Notes: generated from the sequence alone by a model not told the origin. DNA of 22,600 nt from JAHELQ01 sp965603365 (GCA_965603365.1 CBFDCR010000081.1:1-22600), one strand, 5' to 3'; shown: positions 6,201 through 14,293, counted from the first letter of the stretch. Numbers and translations: made by a program.

Positions 6201-7388
6201 TCAACTTTTTTTCTGTCCCAGGAAATATTTTTCCCATATTTTCAGCCAGGCGCAAGACTGGAAGATCGAAGAATAAGTACCGACAACGATCCCCACCATC
6301 AGGGTAAAGGAGAAACTGTGAATTACCTCGCCGCCGAAAAGGAAGAGAGACAGAACCGTAATAAGGGTGGTACTGGAGGTCACAATGGTTCGACTCAACG
6401 TCTGGTTGATGCTCCGATCCAGGATCTTTACCGCGTCCTCCCTCCTCATTAATTTGACGTTGTCCCTGACCCGGTCGAAAATTACGATGGTATCGTTCAA
6501 TGAATATCCCACAATGGTCAGCAGGGCTGCCACCACCGACAAAGAGACCTCAACTTGAAAGAAAAGAATGACCGAGAGGCAGATCAACAAATCATGAAGC
6601 AGCGTGATGACTGCAGCCAGGCCATAGATCAATTTAAATCGGAAAGCAATATAGATCAGCATGCCCAGAAGGGCCCAGAAAGTTGCCAGGGCCGCCTTGG
6701 TCCTCAGGTCATGTCCCACCTGCGGGCCCACGCTCTCTCTACTAAGGAAGGTAAAACTTCCCAGGTAGGTGTTCTCTTGCAAAACCGAAAGCACCGTCTT
6801 TTTCAATTCCAACTGTTCTATCTCTTTAAAAGTCTTGATCAATCCCGAAGGATTATCTCGTAAGCCAACGATTTTTTCGGCGCTGCTCTCGGCCTCCTCC
6901 AGGGGAATACCTTTAGAAGATAACAAATTGGCGATCTTCTGCTGGGAGAGATTGTTCAGATCCCGCTTACCTGTCTCCAAATCGGCCTTGTCGGTCTCCA
7001 TAATCAAGGCCTCATTAATCTTTTTGGAGACCTTTTCGATGGCATCCACAACCTCGTCTTCCTCTGCCGGTTTCTCTTTCGCCGGCGCACTCTTCGTCTC
7101 TTCAATATTGATGGTTTTAATGAAAAATTTGGTTTGTCCCTGGCCTACCCGCTGGATTAAAGACTTGCCCAGCCCAATTTTAGTCAGGATATCTCTCAGG
7201 TTATCCTCATTGGTGGGCTCTTTAAAACTCACCTCGATCATGGTGCCGCCGGTAAAATCGATGCCCAGATTGAATCCCCTGGTGTTAAGGGCCAATGCTC
7301 CGGCAGCGATGACCAGGCCAGAAAGGAGAAATGCCCAATACCTTTTACTCATAAACTTAAAATCCGGTTCCTTTTTAAAAATCCTCAT
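6201..7388 (-). CDS. secF: Protein translocase subunit SecF, with inserted periplasmic domain
   Basis: SecF pairs with SecD in the inner membrane and uses the proton gradient to pull exported proteins through SecYEG. Visible landmarks are the first transmembrane helix (about 17-36), the GIDFTGGT motif at 42-49, the VGPQVG motif at 220-225 and the cluster of C-terminal helices including VGYSLNDTIVIFDRVRDN. At 395 residues it is longer than usual (about 300; E. coli 323). The extra roughly 90-100 residues lie between about 95 and 210 in the first periplasmic loop: a Lys/Glu/Ala/Pro-rich stretch followed by a helical region with LLSSKGIPLEEAESSA. It starts behind GAGGAG, 13 bases after the secD stop. 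Confidence 0.97.
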   Translation of the reverse strand: MRIFKKEPDFKFMSKRYWAFLLSGLVIAAGALALNTRGFNLGIDFTGGTMIEVSFKEPTNEDNLRDILTKIGLGKSLIQRVGQGQTKFFIKTINIEETKSAPAKEKPAEEDEVVDAIEKVSKKINEALIMETDKADLETGKRDLNNLSQQKIANLLSSKGIPLEEAESSAEKIVGLRDNPSGLIKTFKEIEQLELKKTVLSVLQENTYLGSFTFLSRESVGPQVGHDLRTKAALATFWALLGMLIYIAFRFKLIYGLAAVITLLHDLLICLSVILFFQVEVSLSVVAALLTIVGYSLNDTIVIFDRVRDNVKLMRREDAVKILDRSINQTLSRTIVTSSTTLITVLSLFLFGGEVIHSFSFTLMVGIVVGTYSSIFQSCAWLKIWEKYFLGQKKS

Positions 7389-7401
7389 TTTACCACTCCT
7401 C

Positions 7402-8949
7402 TCAAATGCTGATTCCCTTCAACTTCTTCCGTCTTCCATAAGCCAGATCGAAGATCACCCGAGAGACAAACACCGCCGTAAACATGCTGGCCACGATACC
7501 GATAATGAGGGTGACCGAGAAGCCCTTTATCGGCCCGGTGCCGAACTGAAATAGAAACACGGCGGCAATGATGGTTGTTAAATTGGCGTCAAAAATGGTA
7601 ACAAATGCCTTTTTAAAACCCGAATCGATGGCGGACTTGGGTGCTTTTCCGGCCCGAAGATCCTCTTTGATCCTTTCAAATATCAGCACATTGGCATCCA
7701 CCGCCATGCCGATGGTCAGGATGATACCGGCAATTCCCGGCAGCGTTAAGGAAAATCTAAAATAGGCCAGAGCCCCCATGAGGATCACGATGTTTAAAAT
7801 CAACGCCACCACGGAATTGATGCCCGCCGCTTTATAGTAAACCAGCATGAAGATCATCACCAATGCCAGGCCGATGGCCGCGGCGAATACGCCTTTTCGG
7901 ATAGAATCGAGACCCAGAGTCGGCCCGATGACCCGCTCTTCCAGGTAATTCATGGGTGCCGGCAAGGCACCGGAACGCAGCACCAGCACCATATCATCGA
8001 CCTCTTCAACCGTGTACCTGCCCCGGATGATGCCTTCGTCATAGATGACATCCTCCACGGTGGCCACACTCTCGATCCGATCATCCAGAACAATGGACAA
8101 TCTTTTGCCGATATTGGCGGAGGTAAACTTTTCAAACTTCCTGGCCCCCTGGGAATTGAGAGAAAATCCCACTGCCGGGGCACCGTATTGATCCTGTGAC
8201 CGCCGGGCATTCTTCAAATCCTTACCGGTGACCACCGAAGCGGCTTGCATTACATAGTAAGCTTTATCCATCCGCCGGGGATTGGTCTTGGTAATTTCCA
8301 GGTCTTCGGGCATTTGCTCGCCGTACTCCTTCAGGGCCTCCTCTTCGGTGTTAAAGGGACCGGCCTCCACTTTCTTCCATTCCAGCATGGCGGTACTCTT
8401 AATTAAAGACTTGGCCCTTTCAAAATCATCGATACCCGGTAATTGCACCAGCAAACGGTCACCGGACAGTCCCTCCTTTTGAATCACCGGCTCCGACACC
8501 CCAAATTCATCCACCCGGTTGCGAATGGTTTCTAAGGCTTGATCCACCGATTGATCCCGCAGCCGCATCTCAATATTGGGTCTGAGGCTCAAACTCACCT
8601 GGGTGCCGGATATCGAATACTTCCAATCCCGGAAGTAATCATCCAGGATATCCTTCAATTTCCTCTCATCTTCAAAGAGGGTGCCGGTAATTCGGATTCC
8701 CGTGTTACCCTCACGAACGACTTTTTCATATGTAATGCTGGATTCCTGGAGCAGATTCTTCAACTGGCCCACACTCTGATCGGTCTGAATCTTAATCGCC
8801 TCATCGGTCTGCACCTTCAAGATCAAATGCATGCCACCTTTCAAATCAAGACCCAAAACGATTTTATCTTTGGGTGGGTAAAACAACACCACCGATAATA
8901 CGACCACCGCCGCAATCAGGCCCACTTTCCAGCCAACTGATTTCTTCAT
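7402..8949 (-). CDS. secD: Protein translocase subunit SecD
   Basis: SecD is an RND-like inner-membrane subunit that acts with SecF on the periplasmic side of the Sec translocon. It shows the N-terminal helix (7-24), the GLDLKGGMH motif (33-41), periplasmic P1 domains and C-terminal helices containing GMAVDANVLIFERIKED. At about 515 residues it is shorter than E. coli SecD (615) but normal for many phyla. An in-frame TTG at 8961 is not the start because it lies inside the GGAGG ribosome site (8959-8955). Tandem ATGs follow at 8952 and 8949, and the second has the better spacing (5 bases). A gap of 103 bases separates it from yajC, and the order yajC-secD-secF is conserved widely. Confidence 0.97.
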   Translation of the reverse strand: MKKSVGWKVGLIAAVVVLSVVLFYPPKDKIVLGLDLKGGMHLILKVQTDEAIKIQTDQSVGQLKNLLQESSITYEKVVREGNTGIRITGTLFEDERKLKDILDDYFRDWKYSISGTQVSLSLRPNIEMRLRDQSVDQALETIRNRVDEFGVSEPVIQKEGLSGDRLLVQLPGIDDFERAKSLIKSTAMLEWKKVEAGPFNTEEEALKEYGEQMPEDLEITKTNPRRMDKAYYVMQAASVVTGKDLKNARRSQDQYGAPAVGFSLNSQGARKFEKFTSANIGKRLSIVLDDRIESVATVEDVIYDEGIIRGRYTVEEVDDMVLVLRSGALPAPMNYLEERVIGPTLGLDSIRKGVFAAAIGLALVMIFMLVYYKAAGINSVVALILNIVILMGALAYFRFSLTLPGIAGIILTIGMAVDANVLIFERIKEDLRAGKAPKSAIDSGFKKAFVTIFDANLTTIIAAVFLFQFGTGPIKGFSVTLIIGIVASMFTAVFVSRVIFDLAYGRRKKLKGISI

Positions 8950-9015
8950 CATTGCCTCCAAAACATAATTTCATTCACCGCTGCACCTTCAAAAACCATG
9001 TGAAAAGAATGAAAA

Positions 9016-9029
9016 ATGGGGGGGGACAT
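9016..9029. repeat. 14-bp G8 motif, copy 2
   Basis: An exact copy of the 14-mer at 1055-1068, here in the 103-base gap between yajC and secD on the minus-strand train. On the transcribed strand it reads ATGTCCCCCCCCAT and starts 24 bases after the yajC stop. Surrounding bases differ from copy 1. Confidence 0.5.
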
Positions 9030-9052
9030 TAAAAATTCTTACATCTATTCAT

Positions 9053-9373
9053 TTACTTCTTGGCTTCGGCCCCCGCCGGTTCTATCACACCGGAAATGGA
9101 AGATTTAGCGATCTGCAACCTGGTGTTTTTATCTACTTCCACTTCGACCCGATCTTCCATTACCCTGGTCACGACCCCATATATGCCGCCGGAGGTGACG
9201 ACCCGTTCGCCGTCCTTTAGCGCACCGATCATACTTTGGTGGGTCTTTTGCTTCTTTCTGGCCGGCATGATAATTAGAAAATAAAAGATCACAAAGATTA
9301 TGACGAATGGAATTAAAGCACTGAACATACTCGGCTGCCCGGCTCCGCCCGACGCCTGACCGTATAAAAACAT
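9053..9373 (-). CDS. yajC: Preprotein translocase subunit YajC
   Basis: YajC is a small inner-membrane protein that associates with SecDF and SecYEG. This 106-residue copy has one transmembrane helix (about 20-37, PFVIIFVIFYFLIIMPARKKQK) followed by the cytoplasmic KDGERVVTSGGIYGVV motif (53-68). The helix then RKKQK boundary is typical of the family. Its ATG lies 1 base after the tgt stop (TAATATG), behind an AAGGAGTG ribosome site that sits within the tgt coding end. tgt and yajC are therefore translationally coupled. Confidence 0.96.
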   Translation of the reverse strand: MFLYGQASGGAGQPSMFSALIPFVIIFVIFYFLIIMPARKKQKTHQSMIGALKDGERVVTSGGIYGVVTRVMEDRVEVEVDKNTRLQIAKSSISGVIEPAGAEAKK

Positions 9374-9374
9374 A

Positions 9375-10490
9375 TTACACTCCTTGATTATAAAGAGCTA
9401 AAAACGCCTCTTTAAATTTTTCGAATTCTTTTAGCTTAATAGCATACCTTATTTTAGACATAAAATCAAGGTAAAAATGGACGTTGTGGATGGTGTTCAA
9501 CACCGCCGAGCCGATCTCCTTTGATAGGTAGAGATGGCGGAGATAGGCCCGGGAAAAATTCCGGCAGGTATAACAGGAACAGCCCGGATCAAGAGGGCTT
9601 TCATCCAATTTAAAGCGCCGGTTCTTGATGGATAACTTTCCCCGGGAAGTAAAGAGGGTGCCCCGCCGGGCATTCCGGGTCGGCAGCACGCAGTCAAACA
9701 TGTCTACACCATTGGCAACGGCGAATAAAATCTCTCCCGGGGTCCCGGAACCCATCAGGTAACGGGGCTTAGCCACCGGCATATGGGGCAGTAGGAACGA
9801 TACAATCCGCTCAAAATCCGCCGGCGGTTCCCCCACACTCAATCCCCCCACCGCATACCCCTCAAAACTCAACTCTACCAGGATCTCCAAGGAGTGCTCC
9901 CGCAGATCTTCAAACAGTCCGCCTTGAATGATGGTAAACTGGGCATTGCCGTCATTGGTCTCTAAAAATCGCTGCCTGGCCCGTCGGGCCCAGTCGTGGG
10001 TAATGGTCAATGCCCGGGCATCCTCCTTGCGGGTGGCCGGATAGGAGGCAAAATGATCCAGCACCATCTGGATATCGGAGTTCAGGACATTCTGGATGTT
10101 CACCACCTCTTCGGGGGAGAGGAAAAAGCGGCTGCCGTCCAGATGGGATCTGGATGCCACTCCCTCCGGGGTGACTTTCGAATAGGCTTCGAGGGAATAC
10201 AGTTGAAATCCCCCACTGTCGGTTAATATGGGCCCCGGCCAGCCGATAAAATCGTGCAGCCCGGCAAACTTTTCGATCACCTCCAGGCCGGGCCTCAAGA
10301 AAAGGTGATAGGTATTGGCCAGGATGATCTGCGCCCCGGCCTGCTGCAACTGCTCCACCGTCAGGGCCTTCACGCTGCCGGCCGTGCCCACCGGCATGAA
10401 GGCCGGCGTCTTGACCATGCCCCGCCGGGTCGTTAAGGTGCCGCTGCGGGCTTCGGTATCTTTATCTGTGCATTCGATCTTAAATTCCAT
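9375..10490 (-). CDS. tgt: tRNA-guanine transglycosylase
   Basis: TGT swaps guanine-34 in GUN-anticodon tRNAs for preQ1 (or queuine) on the route to queuosine. This 371-residue enzyme keeps both catalytic aspartates, D91 in LTDSGGFQ and the nucleophile D266 in MFDCVLPTRNAR. It also keeps the zinc site C304, C306, C309 and H335. The substrate-pocket segment that reads DECTPYP in E. coli/Zymomonas-type enzymes reads D145-H146-F147-A-S-Y-P here, so the Cys158-equivalent (Zymomonas numbering) is Phe. Human QTRT1 has Val there. The start codon overlaps the end of the upstream dehydrogenase by 11 bases, and yajC follows 1 base later. No queuosine-synthesis genes are in the window. Confidence 0.97.
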   Translation of the reverse strand: MEFKIECTDKDTEARSGTLTTRRGMVKTPAFMPVGTAGSVKALTVEQLQQAGAQIILANTYHLFLRPGLEVIEKFAGLHDFIGWPGPILTDSGGFQLYSLEAYSKVTPEGVASRSHLDGSRFFLSPEEVVNIQNVLNSDIQMVLDHFASYPATRKEDARALTITHDWARRARQRFLETNDGNAQFTIIQGGLFEDLREHSLEILVELSFEGYAVGGLSVGEPPADFERIVSFLLPHMPVAKPRYLMGSGTPGEILFAVANGVDMFDCVLPTRNARRGTLFTSRGKLSIKNRRFKLDESPLDPGCSCYTCRNFSRAYLRHLYLSKEIGSAVLNTIHNVHFYLDFMSKIRYAIKLKEFEKFKEAFLALYNQGV

Positions 10491-11106
10491 GATTCCGGCC
10501 GCTTTGCCTCCCCATCAGTACCGAGAAAATCTTTTGTGCCGCTAATTCCGGCGTCACCCGTCGACGGTTGGGGGCGGGCAACGATGCCCCCTCCAGGGTC
10601 ACCGGCGATACCATGTTAAAACGGACTCCCGGATGCAGTTGGGCCCACGATTGGGTTACCAGCAGCAAGGCATTCTTGGCCGCGGCATAGGCTAAAATCT
10701 TTTTATAGGGTTTCATCTGGCCCACAAACTCAAACCCGATATTAACCACCGATTCCAGTTGGGCATGGGCGAGAAAAAATCGGCTGATTTCAACAGCGGT
10801 GACCACGTTGTGATGATAGTCGAAGATAAAATCCTCCGAGTCCAATTCCCGGGTATCTTTATAGATAATGGGGCCATAGTTGTTGACCAGGTAACGGCCG
10901 GATCGAAACTTCTCTTTATGCTCCCTTAAAAAATCCCGGATGCCGTCCAGGTCGGAAAAATCGGCCGGCAGCCATTGGCAATTTTCTCTAACAAAGGGTC
11001 GATTCCGGTGATACTGGGCCCAGACGTAGAATCCCTGTTCCAGGAAAACCCCCACCAACTGTTGGCCCAGCAGACCCGAAGCGCCGGTAATCAATATCTT
11101 ATTCAT
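10480..11106 (-). CDS. Short-chain dehydrogenase/reductase, possibly pterin-related (FolM-like)
   Basis: This 208-residue protein has a Rossmann fold with the NAD(P)-binding TGASGLLG (7-14), D49 in ADF, the NNYG strand motif (75-78) and the Y140-x3-K144 active-site pair. It is short for the family (about 250). The catalytic Ser normally found about 13 residues before the Tyr is not evident: that segment reads NIGFEFVGQ. As I remember it, E. coli FolM (dihydromonapterin reductase) has a similar Ser-less layout followed by AYAASK, and this gene overlaps folD by 8 bases. A pterin or folate reductase role is therefore a reasonable guess. A general sugar- or lipid-directed dehydrogenase is the alternative. 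It also overlaps tgt, so it belongs to this operon. Confidence 0.85.
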   Translation of the reverse strand: MNKILITGASGLLGQQLVGVFLEQGFYVWAQYHRNRPFVRENCQWLPADFSDLDGIRDFLREHKEKFRSGRYLVNNYGPIIYKDTRELDSEDFIFDYHHNVVTAVEISRFFLAHAQLESVVNIGFEFVGQMKPYKKILAYAAAKNALLLVTQSWAQLHPGVRFNMVSPVTLEGASLPAPNRRRVTPELAAQKIFSVLMGRQSGRNHGI

Positions 11107-12016
11107 CCACCATTTTCAATTGTTCTTTGAATAACTGCAGCGTGTTGTACATCAGCATGGCCACCGTCATGGGCCCCACCCCCCCGGGCACCGGGGTATA
11201 ATAGGCTGCTTTTTTGAAGGCCTCCCGGTGAATATCACCGGTAATGCCGTAGCCCTTATTGTCAAACTTCCGGATCTGGGCTTCGTCGCAGTAATGCAGC
11301 ACATCCTCTTTTTTATCCAGGAAATTCTGGCCCACATCGATGAGAACGGCTCCCTCTTTGACCATATCGGCGGTGACCAGGCCCACCTTGCCCACCGCCG
11401 CCACGATTAAATCTGCCCGTCTTAAGATAGACGGTAAATCTTTCGTTCTGGAGTGACACAGCGTCACGGTGGCGTTGCGGTTGGTCAGCATACCGGCAAT
11501 GGGCTTGCCCACGATAAAGCTTCGGCCCACCACCACCGCATCCATGCCGGCAGCGATGATGTTGTAATAATCCAGAATCTTCAATATGCCCGCCGGGGTG
11601 CAGGGATAAATCTCGGTCCGTTTGAGCAGCAGCATACCCAAATTGACCGGATGGAAGCGGTCCACATCCTTGCGGGGGTCGATGCGATCCAGTATTTCCC
11701 AGGTATCCAGGTGATTCGGCAGGGGCAACTGCACCAGGATGCCGTGCACATCATCCTGGCCGTTTAACTCCCCGATTTTAGCGATCAACTCCTGTCCGGA
11801 CACCTCCCGGGGGTACTCGATTACCGTGGACTGCAGGCCCAATTTGACGGCGGTCTTGTGCTTGGAGCGGACATAACTCTTCGAGGCCGGGTTATCACCC
11901 ACGATAATCACCGCCAGTCCCGGCACCCGGCCGCTGGCCTCCCTCAACTTCTCCACCTCCATCTGGACCTGGGTCTGAATCTCCGAGGCCACCAGTTTGC
12001 CGTCTAAAACGTTCAT
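11099..12016 (-). CDS. folD: Bifunctional methylenetetrahydrofolate dehydrogenase/cyclohydrolase
   Basis: FolD interconverts 5,10-methylene-THF, methenyl-THF and 10-formyl-THF, feeding purine and formylmethionine synthesis. The catalytic Y48-x3-K52 (SYVRSKHK), the LVQLPLP loop, the VVVGRSFIVGKP dinucleotide loop and the C-terminal PVPGGVGPMTVAML are all present. Two small oddities: the usual KDVDGFHP reads KDVDRFHP, and an extra 15-20 residues follow LIDVGQN before TGDI. Two tandem ATGs exist (12019 and 12016); the second is better spaced (6 bases) from the AGGAG site. It follows the DUF1015 gene by about 20 bases, and its stop overlaps the next gene by 8 bases. Confidence 0.97.
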   Translation of the reverse strand: MNVLDGKLVASEIQTQVQMEVEKLREASGRVPGLAVIIVGDNPASKSYVRSKHKTAVKLGLQSTVIEYPREVSGQELIAKIGELNGQDDVHGILVQLPLPNHLDTWEILDRIDPRKDVDRFHPVNLGMLLLKRTEIYPCTPAGILKILDYYNIIAAGMDAVVVGRSFIVGKPIAGMLTNRNATVTLCHSRTKDLPSILRRADLIVAAVGKVGLVTADMVKEGAVLIDVGQNFLDKKEDVLHYCDEAQIRKFDNKGYGITGDIHREAFKKAAYYTPVPGGVGPMTVAMLMYNTLQLFKEQLKMVDE

Positions 12017-12037
12017 CATCTTCTCCTAAAAGATATA

Positions 12038-13276
12038 TTAATCATCCAACAGATGTACCACCAGGCCGCTCTTCAATTTCGGTTCAAACCAGGTGGACTT
12101 GGGGGGCATGATCTTGCCGGAATCGGCCACCCCAAACAACTGGTCAATGGTGGTGGGATACATCGAAAAGGCCGCCTTAAACGCGCCCGAGTTCACCCGT
12201 TTTTCCAATTCGGCGGAACCGCGAATCCCGCCTACAAAATCGACCCGCTTGTCCCTGCGGGGGTTCTCGATCCCCAGCACCGGGGACAGCAAATTGTTTT
12301 GCAAGATCGAGGCATCCAGGGAGCCTACCGGGTCTGCTTCGTCAAAGCTCCCTTGCCTGGCCTTCAGCAGATACCATTTACCGCCCAGGTACATGGCGAA
12401 CTGCCGGTTGGTCGTCGGCGCCTTCTGCCGGGTCTCCTCATACTCAAACTTCTCGTCGATCTTGCGGAGAAACTCCGCCTCCGTCAGGCCGTTCAGATCC
12501 CTGACCACCCGGTTGTAGGGCAGGATCTTCATCTGGTTGTCCGGGAATATCACCGACAGGAAGAAATTATACTCCTCGTCGCCGCTGTGGTGGGGGTTCT
12601 GCTCCTGCCGCTCGATCTTGACCCGGGTGGCGGAGGCGGAGCGGTGGTGGCCGTCGGCCACGTAGAGGAAATCGATCCCGGCAAAGGCGTTCTTGATCCG
12701 GAAAATCAGATCTTCATCGTCGATCACATACAATATGTGCCGCACATCTTCGGAGATGAAATCGTACTCAGGCGTCTTTCCCATGGCCCGGGCAAACAGG
12801 TCATCGATGGTGTCGTTGTGTTTAAAGGTCAGGAATACCGGGCCGGTGTTGGCATTTAAGGTCTCGATGTGTCTCATCCGGTCGGTCTCCTTCTCTTCCC
12901 GGGTCAACTCGTGTTTCTTGATCACATCGTCCTGGTAATCCTGGCACGAGGCACCGGCCACCAGCCCCACCTGCTCATGGTCGCCCCAGACCTGTTTATA
13001 CAGGTAAAAATGCTTTTTCTCATCCTGCACCAGGATGCCCTCATCCCCAAACCTCTTAAAATTCTCCCTTGCCTTTTCATAGACCTGCTGATCGTAGGGG
13101 TTGATGCCGTCGGGCAGGTCGATTTCCGGTTTGGTGATATGCAAAAACGAGTAGGGGTTGCCGGCGGCATAAGCTTTGGCCTCCGCCGAATCCAACACAT
13201 CGTAGGGCGGCGAGGCCACTTTTTCCGCCATATCCTTACGGGGTCTCAAGCCTCTAAAGGGTTCAATCCGTGCCAT
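12038..13276 (-). CDS. DUF1015 family protein
   Basis: This 412-residue soluble protein matches the DUF1015 family in length and in its hallmark ADGHHR motif (207-212), preceded by hydrophobic IDFLYV. The N-terminal MARIEPFRGLRPRK...SPPYDV is also characteristic. The His/Arg motif resembles the phosphate-handling GxHR of ParB-like nucleotide folds, but the family's biochemical function is not something I can state. In several anaerobes I recall it next to serine-biosynthesis genes (serA/serC); here it heads the folD-tgt-sec train instead. The start is set by GGAGG 7 bases upstream, and a consensus sigma70 promoter lies 70-100 bases further up. Confidence 0.93.
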   Translation of the reverse strand: MARIEPFRGLRPRKDMAEKVASPPYDVLDSAEAKAYAAGNPYSFLHITKPEIDLPDGINPYDQQVYEKARENFKRFGDEGILVQDEKKHFYLYKQVWGDHEQVGLVAGASCQDYQDDVIKKHELTREEKETDRMRHIETLNANTGPVFLTFKHNDTIDDLFARAMGKTPEYDFISEDVRHILYVIDDEDLIFRIKNAFAGIDFLYVADGHHRSASATRVKIERQEQNPHHSGDEEYNFFLSVIFPDNQMKILPYNRVVRDLNGLTEAEFLRKIDEKFEYEETRQKAPTTNRQFAMYLGGKWYLLKARQGSFDEADPVGSLDASILQNNLLSPVLGIENPRRDKRVDFVGGIRGSAELEKRVNSGAFKAAFSMYPTTIDQLFGVADSGKIMPPKSTWFEPKLKSGLVVHLLDD

Positions 13277-13311
13277 ACATTATCCTCCTTCAACTTCGCG
13301 TTTTTTTGGCT

Positions 13312-13334
13312 CAACCGGACGGATTCCCCGGTTG
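13312..13334 (-). promoter_or_regulatory. Leader hairpin in the DUF1015 operon 5' UTR
   Basis: CAACCGG (13334-13328) and CCGGTTG (13318-13312) on the minus strand form a perfect 7-bp stem with a 9-base loop. It can extend by GGC/GCC across a 2-base bulge, and an A7 tract follows. No U-run follows in the transcribed direction, so it is not an intrinsic terminator. It lies between the predicted start (about 13342) and the ribosome site and may affect mRNA stability or translation. Confidence 0.5.
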
Positions 13335-13348
13335 CCTGTTAATATACC

Positions 13349-13376
13349 ATTATAAAAAAAACCGCCGCAATGTCAA
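13349..13376 (-). promoter_or_regulatory. Consensus sigma70 promoter of the DUF1015-folD-tgt-sec operon
   Basis: On the minus strand TTGACA (13376-13371) and TATAAT (13354-13349) match the consensus exactly, with a 16-base spacer that contains a T8 run. Predicted +1 is near 13342, giving a leader of about 65 bases. It faces away from the promoter at 13457-13487, so this gap is a divergent control region. Confidence 0.85.
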
Positions 13377-13456
13377 TAAATTTTCCCACGATTCCCAATT
13401 TGTACGTGATCACGGCCTTTCTTGAAGAGAAAAAATAAAATTAAATAGTTAATAGG

Positions 13457-13487
13457 TTGACAGAAATGAAACTGTATATTATATAAT
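13457..13487 (+). promoter_or_regulatory. Sigma70 promoter of the exported propeller/lipoprotein unit
   Basis: TTGACA at 13457-13462 is followed by TATATA at 13480-13485 (spacer 17) or TATAAT at 13482-13487 (spacer 19). The leader is about 30 bases long and ends in AGGAGAG (13511-13517), 6 bases before the ATG. Confidence 0.75.
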
Positions 13488-13523
13488 AAAAACGAAGAGA
13501 CTAAGTATTGAGGAGAGTACAAA

Positions 13524-14261
13524 ATGAAAACCAAGACAATGATTGCAGCGATTGCAACAATTCTGGCAGTGGGGAGTCTGATGATGGCCCAAACAATGGT
13601 AACCTTTTCTAAACCGGCGGAGGAGGGGAAATTCACCGTCTTCGCTTACAGCCCGGAGAAAGTTATCATCATAGACTCGGCTGCCAAAATGGGCTATGCC
13701 TTTGACACGGCCAAAAAGGCCAGGATAGGGAGTTTTACCACCGAAGTCGCCGAGCCTAAAGCGGCAACCTGGGCGGAAAAAGACCTCTGGATATTGGACC
13801 AGAAGACGGAAAAGATGTACCAGGTAGATCCCGAAAATGGAAGCCTTATCAGAGATATCCCGGCTCCCAAACCCGAAGGCGAGGGCGAATGGTCCTATGA
13901 AGGCTTGACGTGGGACGGTCAATACCTGTGGGTGGTCTACTATGCCGGATTTTCCAGTAAGATCATCCAGGTGGACCCCCAGACGGGTGAGGAGGGGCAG
14001 TCCTTCTTTGCCGATGGCAACCCCAGGGGGATATACTCAGACGGAACATACCTCTGGGCCCTCTGCTATAATGGTGACCAACGCCCCTCGATGGTAGACC
14101 GAAGAACGATCGGCCAGAAGGGATTTGCCACTACGAAAACCAGGGAATTCCTGGGTAAGGCGGAGATCCCCAATCCCAGGGGGCTGGCATTTGACGGTGA
14201 ACGATTCCTGACCCTGGACATTTCGAAGGGTGAGGTGGTGAGTTTCTCGCTCAAAAAGTAG
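13524..14261 (+). CDS. Exported beta-propeller (NHL/glutaminyl-cyclotransferase-like) protein
   Basis: This 245-residue protein starts with a Sec signal peptide (MKTKTMIAAIATILAVGSLMMA, cleavage near residue 22). The body shows beta-propeller repeats of the form xxWDGxxLWxxxY followed by xxVDPxTG: residues 81-106, 128-155, 168-193 and 219-243, with a divergent one before. This is the pattern of NHL, PQQ-like or glutamine-cyclotransferase-like propellers. No catalytic residues stand out, so a binding role in the periplasm is the safest call. It is the first gene of a two-gene unit: the next gene starts 32 bases later behind its own AGGAGG. The ribosome site and promoter support the chosen start. 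Confidence 0.82.
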   Translation: MKTKTMIAAIATILAVGSLMMAQTMVTFSKPAEEGKFTVFAYSPEKVIIIDSAAKMGYAFDTAKKARIGSFTTEVAEPKAATWAEKDLWILDQKTEKMYQVDPENGSLIRDIPAPKPEGEGEWSYEGLTWDGQYLWVVYYAGFSSKIIQVDPQTGEEGQSFFADGNPRGIYSDGTYLWALCYNGDQRPSMVDRRTIGQKGFATTKTREFLGKAEIPNPRGLAFDGERFLTLDISKGEVVSFSLKK

Positions 14262-14293
14262 GGAACTCGTTTTCTTAACAAAGGAGGTTTAAG

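Noticed and set aside
6769..7554. Plus-strand frame of 261 codons across secF and secD
   Set aside because: Antisense of two clear Sec genes; Ser/Leu-rich translation with no domain.
8950..8961. TTG at 8961 as the secD start
   Set aside because: The TTG lies in the GGAGG ribosome site itself; the ATGs at 8952 and 8949 follow it correctly.
12053..12859. Plus-strand frame of 268 codons antisense to the DUF1015 gene
   Set aside because: Shadow of a well-supported gene; its translation is rich in His, Gln and Gly, has no recognisable domain and no ribosome site.
13373..13922. Two minus-strand frames (87 and 147 codons) over the propeller gene and its promoter region
   Set aside because: They overlap the signal-peptide gene and its promoter, with no ribosome site. 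The plus-strand gene has a signal peptide, repeats and good initiation signals.
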